A stretch of 64,000 bases of DNA from assembly GCF_000374065.1 (NCBI RefSeq), contig NZ_KB893246.1:62001-126000 (forward strand), read 5' to 3'. The notes below the pieces were generated by a model that had not been told where the DNA came from, ran no database searches, and saw only the letters and a program-made list of their open reading frames with translations. Position 1 is the first letter of the stretch. Each line of letters starts with the position of its first letter. This stretch comes from Spirosoma luteum DSM 19990. GTDB taxonomy: Bacteria; Bacteroidota; Bacteroidia; Cytophagales; Spirosomataceae. The translations under genes and the position numbers were made by a program. Positions 18,147-26,586 of this stretch are shown piece after piece.

Positions 18147-19394
18147 TTAAAACTCTAATACGTCATTGTCACCAAAGTTCTCGTACGAACTCGTGATGAC
18201 CTGATCGCCGGGTTGCAGACCCTCCAGCACTTCGTAATATTCGGGGTTTTTGCGACCCAGGGTAATATTCCGTTTTACGGCCCGGTTGCCAGTTTGGCTA
18301 ACCACATATACCCAGTTTCCACCCGTATCAGAGAAAAACCCGCCAACAGGTAGCAGCGTAGCTTTAGCCGCTTTCCCTAATTCTAACTGGATGGGTGTCG
18401 ACTGCCCGCGCTTGAGTCCTTTGGGCGCTTCTTTCAGGAACTTCATATCCACATCAATACGACCATTACGGGATTCCGGATAGACGCGGGTAATTTCCAG
18501 TGCGTGCTGTTGTCCATTGTACTCAAAGGAACCAGTTAGCCCGGTAAACAGGCGGTTGTTATAGTGTTCATCAACGCCCACCCGCATTTTGAAGCCGTTC
18601 ATGTCATCAATCTGACCAATATTCTGCCCCTGGTTGATATTTGAGCCAACTTCAATATCCATGGAGGATAGCAGACCGGATACGGGAGCCTTCACCACCA
18701 GGTTATTGAGCGTTTGCTGCCAGAGCGACACGTTTTTCTGGGTTCGGGCCAGGGTGCCTTCCAGTAGTTTAATTTGCGTCCGAGCGTTGTCATCCTGGTA
18801 CTTCTGTGATTCGACCTCAATTTTCCGTTGTTCAATCAACCGTTCGTAGTCCAGTTTGGCCTTTGTGTATTCCTGAGCTGAAATAACTTTCTGGTTGTAC
18901 AAAGTAGCCTGCCGGTCAAACACATCTTTGGCCTGGTTAATCTGAAAATCGAGGTCCGATAGTGTTTTGCGCAGGGCAAACCGTTCCACGCGCAGCCGCT
19001 GCCGGGTATTCTGCAAGTCATTCACCAGCCGGTTGGCTTCGGTTTCCGACTGTAGGAAGTTGAGCCGCAGGGTTTGGTTTTCCAGGCGTAGCAACACATC
19101 ACCCTGTTTTACGTTGGTACCACCTTCAACGAGTTTTTCCGTTACGTAGCCCCCGGCAATAGCATCGAGCCGGATGGTTTTCAGCGGTTGTGCTACACCC
19201 GTTACGGCAATGAAGTCCTCAAATGGTCCGGTCGAAACGGTCGAAACGGTTATTTTATCTTTTTCAACGTTCAGTTTCGACCGGCGGTCGGTAAAAAAGA
19301 ACGTGTACACCAGTAAGCCCACTATCAGCGCACTGCCCCCAAATAAAGCCGTGCGCTGGGTTGTCCAAAATCGTTTAGGTAAGACGCGATCCAT
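18147..19394 (-). CDS. Membrane-fusion periplasmic adaptor (HlyD/MacA-like)
   Basis: A 415-residue protein anchored by one N-terminal TM (TALFGGSALIVGLLVYTFFF). After it come the first barrel/lipoyl half (GGYVTEKLVEGGTNVKQGDV LLRLE in outline), a long coiled-coil hairpin (about residues 110-220, rich in Q/R/L/E), the second lipoyl half (VVKAPVSGLLSSMDIEVGS), and the beta-barrel and membrane-proximal domains ending in GLQPGDQVITSSYENFGDND. This order is that of MacA/HlyD adaptors, which bridge an inner-membrane transporter to an outer-membrane channel. First gene of the leftward ABC locus. No TolC-like gene is in the window. Confidence 0.9.
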   Translation of the reverse strand: MDRVLPKRFWTTQRTALFGGSALIVGLLVYTFFFTDRRSKLNVEKDKITVSTVSTGPFEDFIAVTGVAQPLKTIRLDAIAGGYVTEKLVEGGTNVKQGDVLLRLENQTLRLNFLQSETEANRLVNDLQNTRQRLRVERFALRKTLSDLDFQINQAKDVFDRQATLYNQKVISAQEYTKAKLDYERLIEQRKIEVESQKYQDDNARTQIKLLEGTLARTQKNVSLWQQTLNNLVVKAPVSGLLSSMDIEVGSNINQGQNIGQIDDMNGFKMRVGVDEHYNNRLFTGLTGSFEYNGQQHALEITRVYPESRNGRIDVDMKFLKEAPKGLKRGQSTPIQLELGKAAKATLLPVGGFFSDTGGNWVYVVSQTGNRAVKRNITLGRKNPEYYEVLEGLQPGDQVITSSYENFGDNDVLEF

Positions 19395-19540
19395 TGTTCA
19401 ATACATTATTTAGTGAATGAGAAGCCATTGATACGTTGACTAATAACGCTGGACTCATCTCCTGATAAGGTATGTGCCAATAGTCATGCCAGTTGGAGGC
19501 ACCATTTGATTGTCAACGATTTAGTTCTGCATGCTCGTGT

Positions 19541-21292
19541 TCATTTGTCCGCTTTCGGACGAATCGTGTCCGTTTTTGGGGTACGTACTAATCCCTGTTG
19601 GCTCACCTCTGCCAGCACATAGGCCGATAACGTTCGGGAGCGGGTAACCGGATTCAGAAAATCATACGTTAGCTGACTGACGTGGTAATAGGGGAACACG
19701 GCCAGCGTACGGACCGTAAAACCCCGGTTACCAAGCGAATCGGCAAGGTCGGCCGATGTAAATACCTGCCGGGAGCCTGTTCGTAGTTGAGCACTCAAAG
19801 CAGAATCGGCACGGGCATACTGCGTGGGGGCTTTCGCGTAGAACTCATATGACCAGAAACTACCGCCCCCCACACCCGTACCCGGTTCGTACAGAATCGT
19901 TGGGCGGCTGGCGGTAGTCGGCTGTGTATTTGCGTAGTCGGCGGCTGCACTTCCGGCCTGATAGCGTAGAAAAGTAGGGTATAGAAACAAATTCAGGGCA
20001 CCGGCCAGCACCAACATAACCCCAACCATCCGTCCGGTTAACCCCAGCAAATTGTTTTGCCGAAAGAGCAGAAAGGTACCAATAGCGCTAACCAGCACAA
20101 AGGCCAGGGCCAGTTGAAGGTGTTCCGGTTTTACCAGGTTCAGTAGCCAGGCCATTACCGCTACCAGTAACAGCCCGATGATGGTTTGAGCAATAGTCCA
20201 CCGGCGCAGGGCAAGCGATTTCAGGCTGACCAAAAACTGCGCAGCCAGGATGGTGAAGAAGGGGAAAACAATGTTCAGGTAGTGGGGCAATTGAAAACTC
20301 GATAGCGAGAAAAGCGCGAACGTAGCCAGCCCGGAACCGAGCGATACGTACTCAGGACCCGGCTGGTTGAAGAACTGTTTTCGATGCCGGAACAGGTTAG
20401 CCAATGCATTGCCAATACCCGCGTACAGGGGCAGCGACCAGGGAATAAATGCCCAGAGCAGGGTATGGACAAAGAAAAACTTATCACCCTCGCCCTTGAT
20501 TGGACCTGTATTGAAGAATCGCCCAAACTGGCTATCCCAGAAGAAAAAACGAATTCCTGATATGCCCGTTTGGCCAAAGATTACTTTCTCCGGGTGCAAA
20601 TCGAACTGTTGATACAGGCAGTAAATTTCGGGGAGGGTAAAAACGAACGACAGCGCAACAGCTACATACCAGCGTGGTTTCACTAGCTCGCGCCAATGCC
20701 CGGTCAGTATCCAGTGAAAGACCAGCCCCGCGCCAATGGGGATGAGAACAAAAATACCCTTGGTCATCAGGGCACAGCCCGTGAGGAGTGAGCCAGCCAG
20801 CAAATGAAGGCCGCTGTTGGGTGTACGCTTAAACACCCGCCAAAAATGATATACCGCCCCGATAATAAGCGGCATCAGGTACGGCTCTGCCCGAACATCG
20901 CTGTTGGATAAAACACCGTGAAACGCTGTCAATAGCACTAGGGAAGCCACCTGAGCCACTACCTTTGGGTAAACGAGTCGGGAAAAGCGATAGGTGTACA
21001 CCACACTACCCAGGAAAAAAAGCAGAGCCGGAAACTTGTACGCGAAGGTGTTGATACCAAAAATCCGAAAACTTAGAGCCGCAACCCAGAAGGGGAAATG
21101 GGGCTTGTCGAGCCAATCTGTACCCACCGCGTAGAGGTTGACAAAATCACCCGTTTCCGCCATCTGTTTGGCAATGCAGGCGTATAATGCTCCATCAACT
21201 TCCATGATGGGCAGAAATAGGCCCGTCATGTTCAGCAGTACACCAACGGCTACAAGCCCATAAAACCAACGATCAGGGAGAGAATCACTCAT
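19541..21292 (-). CDS. Membrane glycosyltransferase, ArnT/PMT (GT39/83)-like
   Basis: A polytopic protein of ~583 residues with ~11 hydrophobic segments. The first periplasmic loop has EVDGALYACIAKQMAETGDF, where the acidic residues after TM1 match the catalytic loop of ArnT/PMT enzymes, followed by the family-like GTDWLDKPHFPFW. Such enzymes transfer sugars from a lipid-phosphate carrier to glycolipids or proteins at the outer face of the inner membrane. I place the start at the ATG at 21292 (MSDSLPDRWF); the frame stays open to 21415, but that extension is built from the ATGAC/GTCAT repeat array and carries no plausible protein signal. Acceptor unknown. Confidence 0.85.
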   Translation of the reverse strand: MSDSLPDRWFYGLVAVGVLLNMTGLFLPIMEVDGALYACIAKQMAETGDFVNLYAVGTDWLDKPHFPFWVAALSFRIFGINTFAYKFPALLFFLGSVVYTYRFSRLVYPKVVAQVASLVLLTAFHGVLSNSDVRAEPYLMPLIIGAVYHFWRVFKRTPNSGLHLLAGSLLTGCALMTKGIFVLIPIGAGLVFHWILTGHWRELVKPRWYVAVALSFVFTLPEIYCLYQQFDLHPEKVIFGQTGISGIRFFFWDSQFGRFFNTGPIKGEGDKFFFVHTLLWAFIPWSLPLYAGIGNALANLFRHRKQFFNQPGPEYVSLGSGLATFALFSLSSFQLPHYLNIVFPFFTILAAQFLVSLKSLALRRWTIAQTIIGLLLVAVMAWLLNLVKPEHLQLALAFVLVSAIGTFLLFRQNNLLGLTGRMVGVMLVLAGALNLFLYPTFLRYQAGSAAADYANTQPTTASRPTILYEPGTGVGGGSFWSYEFYAKAPTQYARADSALSAQLRTGSRQVFTSADLADSLGNRGFTVRTLAVFPYYHVSQLTYDFLNPVTRSRTLSAYVLAEVSQQGLVRTPKTDTIRPKADK

Positions 21293-21298
21293 TTGGCG

Positions 21299-21432
21299 GT
21301 CATTATGCTTTGCTGTCATAAGGTTGCCATCATACCTCGCTGTCATGACAATCGTGCCCAGTGATAGCGAAGCACAATGACCATTAATGACTATCAGATG
21401 ACCAAAAATGACCACCTAATGACGATAATGAC
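21299..21432. promoter_or_regulatory. Helically phased ATGAC/GTCAT array in divergent promoter region
   Basis: Six direct ATGAC words start at 21377, 21387, 21398, 21408, 21419 and 21428, i.e. every 9-11 bp, one DNA turn. Another lies at 21345 (three turns upstream, inside GTCATGAC), and inverted GTCAT words lie at 21299, 21315 and 21342. One half-site, CTGTCATA at 21313-21320, equals the half-site of the PhoB box. OmpR/PhoB-family regulators bind direct repeats at this spacing. The array lies between the divergent genes at 21292 and 21535. The binding protein is unknown. Confidence 0.55.
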
Positions 21433-21534
21433 CATTCACGACAATTTGAGAATCAAAGTACGGAAGAAAACCGTAATTCGTTGTTGAATCGGGTTGGGTG
21501 TGCAACAAATTCGCCAGTCCGTTATCTTTAGACT

Positions 21535-22950
21535 ATGCAAGATGCCAAACTCTTACTCGTAGATGACGACCCAGACGTGTTGCTGGCAGCCCGGTTGTTG
21601 CTCAAACGGCACGTTGGCTCGGTAGATATTGAAAAAAATCCCGAAAAACTGCCGTTTCTGCTCAACAACAATCGCTACGATGCCATTGTACTCGACATGA
21701 ATTTTCAGCGGGATGTGAGCAGCGGGCGCGAAGGTTTTGCCTGGCTCGACCGGATCCTGGACATCGACCCCAATGCGCGGGTTGTGCTGTTTACGGCCTA
21801 CGGCGATGTAGAAATGGCCGTGCGGGCTATCAAAGCCGGTGCAGTCGATTTTGTGCTGAAACCCTGGCAAAACGATAAGTTTCTGGATACCATTCGCGGG
21901 GCTGTCCGTAAAGGAGAGGAAGATAAAAATCAGATTGAAGCCGACGGGCAGGGGGTATTGGCCCGGAAAACGGGCAAGCAGTCCGGCATTATTGGAGCAG
22001 CCATGCGGCCTATTCTGGATACGGTTGCCCAGGTAGCTCCCACCGATGCCAATGTATTGATTCTGGGCGAAAACGGTACGGGTAAAGACTTGATTGCCCG
22101 CGCTATTCATGACCAGTCGAACCGGCACGACAAACCCTATGTAAGTGTTGACGTGGGTGCATTGACCGAGAGTTTGTTTGAAAGTGAGTTGTTCGGTCAC
22201 GTGAGGGGAGCCTTTACCGATGCCCGCGACGACCGGGCCGGACGCTTTGAAGAAGCTAACGGGGGCACTATTTTTCTGGACGAAATTGGCAACCTGAGCG
22301 CATCACAGCAAGCCAAACTGCTCACGGTGCTGCAACATCGTCAGGTTACGCGTGTTGGCTCGAACAAAGCCCGACCGATTGACGTGCGGCTCATCTGCGC
22401 AACCAATTCCGACATTTCTGAGCGGGTAAACTCCCAGGATGGTCCGGCGGTTCGGTTCCGGCAGGACTTACTCTATCGAATTAACACGATTGAATTCAAC
22501 CTGCCCCCCCTGCGTAGCCGCCCGTCCGACATTGGACCATTGGCTGACCATTTCGTGAAAAAATACGCGAAACAGTATAACCGGCCCGTTTCTGGCCTGA
22601 GTCCGGCATTGCTGGCCGATATGAAGCAATATCAATGGCCGGGCAACGTGCGGGAATTGCAACACGCCATCGAACGAGCCGTTATCCTCGCCCGGCCTGG
22701 TGCGGTCCAGCCGGGGTTGACCCAATCGGGCGAAGCTTCAGGAACCCTGCTGGAACCCAATCATTTTATCTTTAAAAATGGATCGGCAGCGGCATCACCC
22801 GTTAACGAAACGCTGCAACTGGAAGATATGGAGCGTCAATTGATTCAGCAGGCGATGCAGAAACACCGGGGCAGCATCACCGATGTGGCACGGGAACTTG
22901 GCCTGTCGAGGCAGGCACTTTACCGGCGGCTGGAGAAGTTTGGGCTCTAG
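21535..22950 (+). CDS. NtrC-family sigma-54-dependent response regulator
   Basis: A 471-residue regulator with three parts. The receiver domain (residues 1-120) has the acidic pocket VDDDPD and the phospho-acceptor Asp in IVLDMNF (about residue 53). The AAA+ domain (about 150-380) has Walker A GENGTGKD, the sigma-54-contact loop GAFTDA (GAFTGA with one change) and Walker B GTIFLDEIGN. The Fis-type helix-turn-helix at the C-terminus reads GSITDVARELGLSRQALYRR. It should activate sigma-54 promoters when phosphorylated. The likely partner kinase is at 24884-26245. A TATCTTTA box at 21523-21530 would place transcription start almost at the ATG, so the mRNA may be nearly leaderless (inference). 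Confidence 0.93.
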   Translation: MQDAKLLLVDDDPDVLLAARLLLKRHVGSVDIEKNPEKLPFLLNNNRYDAIVLDMNFQRDVSSGREGFAWLDRILDIDPNARVVLFTAYGDVEMAVRAIKAGAVDFVLKPWQNDKFLDTIRGAVRKGEEDKNQIEADGQGVLARKTGKQSGIIGAAMRPILDTVAQVAPTDANVLILGENGTGKDLIARAIHDQSNRHDKPYVSVDVGALTESLFESELFGHVRGAFTDARDDRAGRFEEANGGTIFLDEIGNLSASQQAKLLTVLQHRQVTRVGSNKARPIDVRLICATNSDISERVNSQDGPAVRFRQDLLYRINTIEFNLPPLRSRPSDIGPLADHFVKKYAKQYNRPVSGLSPALLADMKQYQWPGNVRELQHAIERAVILARPGAVQPGLTQSGEASGTLLEPNHFIFKNGSAAASPVNETLQLEDMERQLIQQAMQKHRGSITDVARELGLSRQALYRRLEKFGL

Positions 22951-22972
22951 TAGTCGGATGTACTAAGTCAAT

Positions 22973-23749
22973 TTACACCTCCTCAAGTTGTCCCAACTCA
23001 CGGGCAATCATTGTCCGGGCTAGTTGTACGACCTCATCTACCGGGCGGTTCGCGGGTTCGATACCGGGCAGCACCTGCCAGGACATGCGCGAAAAAGACG
23101 TGAGCGGGAACATCCCCGTTGGGTTAAAATGGCCCGTGCCGCGAATGACAACCGGAACCACCAGCGCATTGGGTGCCCGCTTCAGCAGGGTAGCAACCCC
23201 GCCCGCCACAAATGGGCCCATAGGATAGGCGAAGGAATCTTTTTTTCCATCCTTGGGAGCGCGGCTCCTGGTTCCCTCCGGAAAAATCACCGCCGAATGG
23301 TTTGTGTCCCTGATAAGCTTTCCCAGACGGGCAATCTCCACGATAGCCTGCTTGGGGTCTTTTCGATTGATGAGAGCCGCGCCACTCTTTCGCAGATTGT
23401 ATGAAATCCCCGGTATGCCGTGCGCCAGTTCTATTTTCGATACGAAAAGGGGCGTGTGTAGGCGCAGAAACCAGATCATGGGCGAGATATCGAACATACT
23501 CTGGTGGTTGGCCACGAAAATAATCGGTCGGTTGGTGGGTATATCGGTTCGGTTAATGAACTGGATGGTACTACCGGTCAGATACCAGCCATAGGCGATA
23601 AAAGCATTCATCCAGTCAACCGATTTCTTATGCGCCCCTCTGCCAAAGCCGTGCCAGGCAACAACCTGCGCTACGTGAAAAAAACACAGTACCAGACCAA
23701 AGTAAATCAGGTAAACAACCGTTAGTATATAATCAAGGAGTTTTTTCAT
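22973..23749 (-). CDS. plsC: 1-acyl-sn-glycerol-3-phosphate acyltransferase
   Basis: A 258-residue membrane-bound acyltransferase that makes phosphatidic acid from lysophosphatidic acid. It has an N-terminal membrane helix (ILTVVYLIYFGLVLCFFHVAQ), the catalytic NHQSMFD (HX4D) near residue 82, and the glycerol-phosphate-binding FPEGTRSR near residue 155, followed by a basic segment (APKDGKKDS). It faces the acyl-ACP desaturase gene divergently and converges with the NtrC-type regulator, placing two enzymes of membrane acyl-chain supply side by side. An unrelated-lysolipid acyltransferase role is possible, as for any PlsC paralogue. Confidence 0.9.
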   Translation of the reverse strand: MKKLLDYILTVVYLIYFGLVLCFFHVAQVVAWHGFGRGAHKKSVDWMNAFIAYGWYLTGSTIQFINRTDIPTNRPIIFVANHQSMFDISPMIWFLRLHTPLFVSKIELAHGIPGISYNLRKSGAALINRKDPKQAIVEIARLGKLIRDTNHSAVIFPEGTRSRAPKDGKKDSFAYPMGPFVAGGVATLLKRAPNALVVPVVIRGTGHFNPTGMFPLTSFSRMSWQVLPGIEPANRPVDEVVQLARTMIARELGQLEEV

Positions 23750-23904
23750 ACAGCATAATCTGTCAGAATTCGACGCACCAAAATTAATGCGCCGACACGA
23801 TTCTCCATGTAGAAAAAGCGAAGTCCAGCCTGATTCAATCAGTTATATTGTCGAACTTTACCCAATCATTTACTTAGTCGTTCATTTTTTTGTTTGATCA
23901 GTCC

Positions 23905-24882
23905 ATGAGCTTATCTGGCACACGTTTGGAAGTTATGCGATTCGTCGGTGAGAAAATCGACGCGTCCATTGATGCGTACCTGAAACCTATTGAAACAAAC
24001 TGGCAACCTACCGATTTCCTACCCGATACAACCAGGGAAACGTTTCTGGACGAGGTAAAGCAATTGCGGGAAAGCACCCGCGAGCTGTCGTACGATTACG
24101 TAGCGGTGCTGGTGGGCGATACGATTACGGAGGAAGCGTTGCCTACCTACGAATCGTGGCTGATGGATATGGAAGGCGTTAATCAGTCAGAACCGAATAG
24201 CTGGACACGCTGGATTCGGAGCTGGACTGCCGAAGAAAACCGGCACGGCGATTTATTGAACAAGTTTTTATACCTGTCGGGGCGGGTGAATATGCGGGCG
24301 ATGGAGGTGTCGACCCAGTACCTGATTGCCGATGGTTTCGATATCGGCACCGGCCGGGACCCCTACCGGAATTTTATTTATACATCCTTTCAGGAGCTGG
24401 CTACCAACGTATCGCACCGCCGTACGGCTACACTGGCCAAGCAGGCTGGCTGTGTGCAGTTGTCCAAAATTTGTGGGGTCATTGCCTCCGACGAAATGCG
24501 CCATGCGAAGGCTTACAAAGGCTTTGTAAGTCAGATTCTCGAAGTTGACCCAACTGGTATGATGCTGGCTTTTGAGGATATGATGCGCAAGAAAATTGTA
24601 ATGCCCGCCCATTTCCTGCGTGAATCCGGCGTAAAAATCAGCGACACATTCAGCCATTTCTCCGATGCCGCTCAGCGTTTGGGGGTGTACACAACAATGG
24701 ATTACATCGAGATTGCAGAGTCTCTGCTGATCGACTGGAACATTGGGTCTGTTAATGACCTCAACGACGCCGGGCAACGCGCCCGCGATTACCTGATGGC
24801 CCTACCCAGCCGGTTGCGCCGGGTAGCCGACCGGACTAAAGTACCAACCCTGGAGTATCCGTTTAGCTGGATTGCTGCTTAA
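23905..24882 (+). CDS. Soluble acyl-ACP desaturase (ferritin-like di-iron)
   Basis: A ~325-residue enzyme of the fatty acid desaturase type 2 family, which inserts a double bond into acyl-ACP with O2 and reduced ferredoxin. Di-iron ligands are visible in the two ExxH helices: EENRHGDLL (about residue 117) and DEMRHAKAY (about residue 204), with an upstream E in ALPTYESW. I chose the ATG at 23905 (MSLSGTRLEV); the frame extends 5 codons to a TTG. The next gene starts 1 nt after its stop, so the kinase gene is probably co-transcribed. With plsC opposite, this suggests control of membrane fluidity. A ferredoxin reductase lies far away at 56945. Confidence 0.92.
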   Translation: MSLSGTRLEVMRFVGEKIDASIDAYLKPIETNWQPTDFLPDTTRETFLDEVKQLRESTRELSYDYVAVLVGDTITEEALPTYESWLMDMEGVNQSEPNSWTRWIRSWTAEENRHGDLLNKFLYLSGRVNMRAMEVSTQYLIADGFDIGTGRDPYRNFIYTSFQELATNVSHRRTATLAKQAGCVQLSKICGVIASDEMRHAKAYKGFVSQILEVDPTGMMLAFEDMMRKKIVMPAHFLRESGVKISDTFSHFSDAAQRLGVYTTMDYIEIAESLLIDWNIGSVNDLNDAGQRARDYLMALPSRLRRVADRTKVPTLEYPFSWIAA

Positions 24883-24883
24883 T

Positions 24884-26245
24884 ATGAATCGGTTTGCTAT
24901 CGGCATCGGCTGGCGTATCGGTAGTATTATCCTTTTGGTCAGCGCCCTTACGTATTATTGGTTACAGGCGGTAAACGGGTTGCTGCTTTTTCCTTTGGCC
25001 GTAGCACTGCTTTCCATCATTATCAGTCTATACCGGTTCGTTACCAGCCTAAACCGTAAACTAACCCGGTTTCTGGAATCGGTACGCTACTCCGACTTTG
25101 CCGTTGCTTTTCGTGCCGACAGTAATCTGGGACCTTCTTTCCACGCACTCAACAGCCAGTTCAACGAGGTACTGGATGCATTTCGGCAGGCACGGGCCGA
25201 GAAAGAAGCGAACCTGCACTATGTAAACACTATTGTACAGCATGTCGGCGTCGGATTATTGACCTTTGATGCAACCGGGCAGGTGGAGTTGGTCAATCAG
25301 TCTGCCCTTCGGTTGCTTGGTATCTACCGGCTCCGCACCCTGAATGATCTTGATGCCACTCATTCAGAGCTGAGTCATCTGTTAAGCTCGGCCAAGACAT
25401 CGTCTACCCCGGTTTCGTATCAGACCGGTACCGATGGTGAATTGTCGGTACGGTGTACATCGGTTCGATTACGCGGGCGTTTAGTCACCGTCGTTTCCCT
25501 GCAAAACATCCGGACAGAACTCCAACAGCGCGAACTGGAAGCCTGGCAAAACCTGACAAAAGTTCTCCGGCATGAGATCATGAATTCTATTACGCCTATC
25601 GTATCGCTGGCTGGCACTATGCGCGACATTGTTGAAATTGATTTGATGGGTGAAGGAGACAAGGAGGAGGGAGTGACGAAAAACCCCACCTTGTTGGCTT
25701 CTTCCCCCCTCGATGATTTACGGGATGCGTTGACAACAATTGAACAGCGGGGCGAGGGTATTATGCGGTTTGTGGATGCGTATCGAAACTTCACCACCAT
25801 TCCCCAGCCCGTTTTTTCCGATGTGCCGGTTGACCCTTTTCTGCGCAAAGTATGCCAGTTAGCGAAGGCCAATGCACCCCGATGCCAGATGTCCGTTCGG
25901 GTTGCCTCACCAAACCTGGTCATCCGGGCCGATGCAGCCCAAATTGAAATGGTATTGCTCAATCTGATCAAGAACGCGGTAGAAAGCCTGGGAGAAGTAG
26001 TGCAACCAACCATTCAGATCGAAGCCGAGTCGGTAGGAGCGCAAGTCATCATTCGGGTTATCGATAATGGGCCGGGCATCGAACCCGAAGCGATGGAGCA
26101 GATTTTTATCCCGTTCTACACCACCAAAAAAACAGGTTCCGGCATCGGCCTGAGTCTGTCGCGCCAGATTATGCAACTCCACAACGGCCAACTCACGGCC
26201 CTTTCTACCCCAGAAGCCGGTAGTACATTTAGCCTCAGTTTCTAG
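24884..26245 (+). CDS. NtrY-like membrane sensor histidine kinase
   Basis: A ~453-residue kinase. Two adjacent N-terminal TM helices with almost no periplasmic loop (SIILLVSALTYYWLQAV and LLLFPLAVALLSIIISL) suggest it senses the membrane itself or a cytosolic cue. A PAS-like domain follows (VQHVGVGLLTFDATGQVELV), then the H-box LRHEIMNSITPI (His about residue 230), the N-box NLIKNAVES, and the G-boxes DNGPGIEPE and GSGIGLSLS. Start chosen at the ATG 1 nt after the desaturase stop; a TTG four codons upstream is less likely. It is the natural partner of the NtrC-type regulator at 21535, though plsC and the desaturase lie between them. Confidence 0.9.
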   Translation: MNRFAIGIGWRIGSIILLVSALTYYWLQAVNGLLLFPLAVALLSIIISLYRFVTSLNRKLTRFLESVRYSDFAVAFRADSNLGPSFHALNSQFNEVLDAFRQARAEKEANLHYVNTIVQHVGVGLLTFDATGQVELVNQSALRLLGIYRLRTLNDLDATHSELSHLLSSAKTSSTPVSYQTGTDGELSVRCTSVRLRGRLVTVVSLQNIRTELQQRELEAWQNLTKVLRHEIMNSITPIVSLAGTMRDIVEIDLMGEGDKEEGVTKNPTLLASSPLDDLRDALTTIEQRGEGIMRFVDAYRNFTTIPQPVFSDVPVDPFLRKVCQLAKANAPRCQMSVRVASPNLVIRADAAQIEMVLLNLIKNAVESLGEVVQPTIQIEAESVGAQVIIRVIDNGPGIEPEAMEQIFIPFYTTKKTGSGIGLSLSRQIMQLHNGQLTALSTPEAGSTFSLSF

Positions 26246-26368
26246 AGGAATTGGGATCGGCAATCTGTATTTTTAATGCGCCTGCTGTAGCTGTAGAAGT
26301 GGGTGAGGTTAACGTTTTAGCCAGCTTCGCTCACCATTTTCTCTGGCATTACGGCCAATCTCATACAA

Positions 26369-26403
26369 AAACGGCCTGTAAGCTAATTGCTTACAGGCCG
26401 TTT
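26369..26403 (-). terminator. Terminator of tRNA-Leu
   Basis: Arms 26369-26383 and 26389-26403 form a 15-bp perfect stem with a 5-nt loop, 5 nt past the tRNA 3' end in the leftward direction, followed by a T-rich run on that strand. Confidence 0.85.
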
Positions 26404-26408
26404 CAATG

Positions 26409-26492
26409 TGCCGAAGGCGAGACTCGAACTCGCATGTCCGTAAAGACACACGCCCCTGAAACGTGCGTGTCTACCAATTTCACCACTTCGGC
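26409..26492 (-). tRNA. tRNA-Leu (anticodon CAG)
   Basis: Read leftwards, an 84-nt cloverleaf starts GCCGAAG and ends CTTCGGC plus discriminator A, with seven acceptor pairs. The D-arm has AAATTGGTAGACAC, the anticodon loop TTCAGGG is closed by CACGT/GCGTG, a long variable arm (GTGTCTTTACGGACAT) marks a class II tRNA, and the T-loop is TTCGAGT. CCA is not encoded. Decodes CUG. Confidence 0.96.
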
Positions 26493-26529
26493 AATTCTAT
26501 TGTGGTAACTTGTTTCCCGGAAGGGACTG

Positions 26530-26561
26530 CAAAGATACAGTTCACTAAACCGTACACGCAA
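26530..26561 (-). promoter_or_regulatory. Promoter of tRNA-Leu (TTG-N21-TATCTTTG)
   Basis: On the minus strand a TTG at 26559-26561 is followed after 21 nt by TATCTTTG (26530-26537), the Bacteroidota -33/-7 consensus. Transcription should begin near 26523, ~30 nt before the tRNA. Confidence 0.75.
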
Positions 26562-26586
26562 GGGTTTATACTAAAATATTTCGCGT

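Noticed and set aside
21293-21415. 41-codon N-terminal extension of the membrane glycosyltransferase
   Set aside because: It is made of the phased ATGAC/GTCAT words and gives an unlikely protein start; the ATG at 21292 fits the family better.
25420-26013. 197-codon ORF antisense to the NtrY-like kinase
   Set aside because: Shadow of a well-supported kinase gene; Ser/Arg-rich with no domain.
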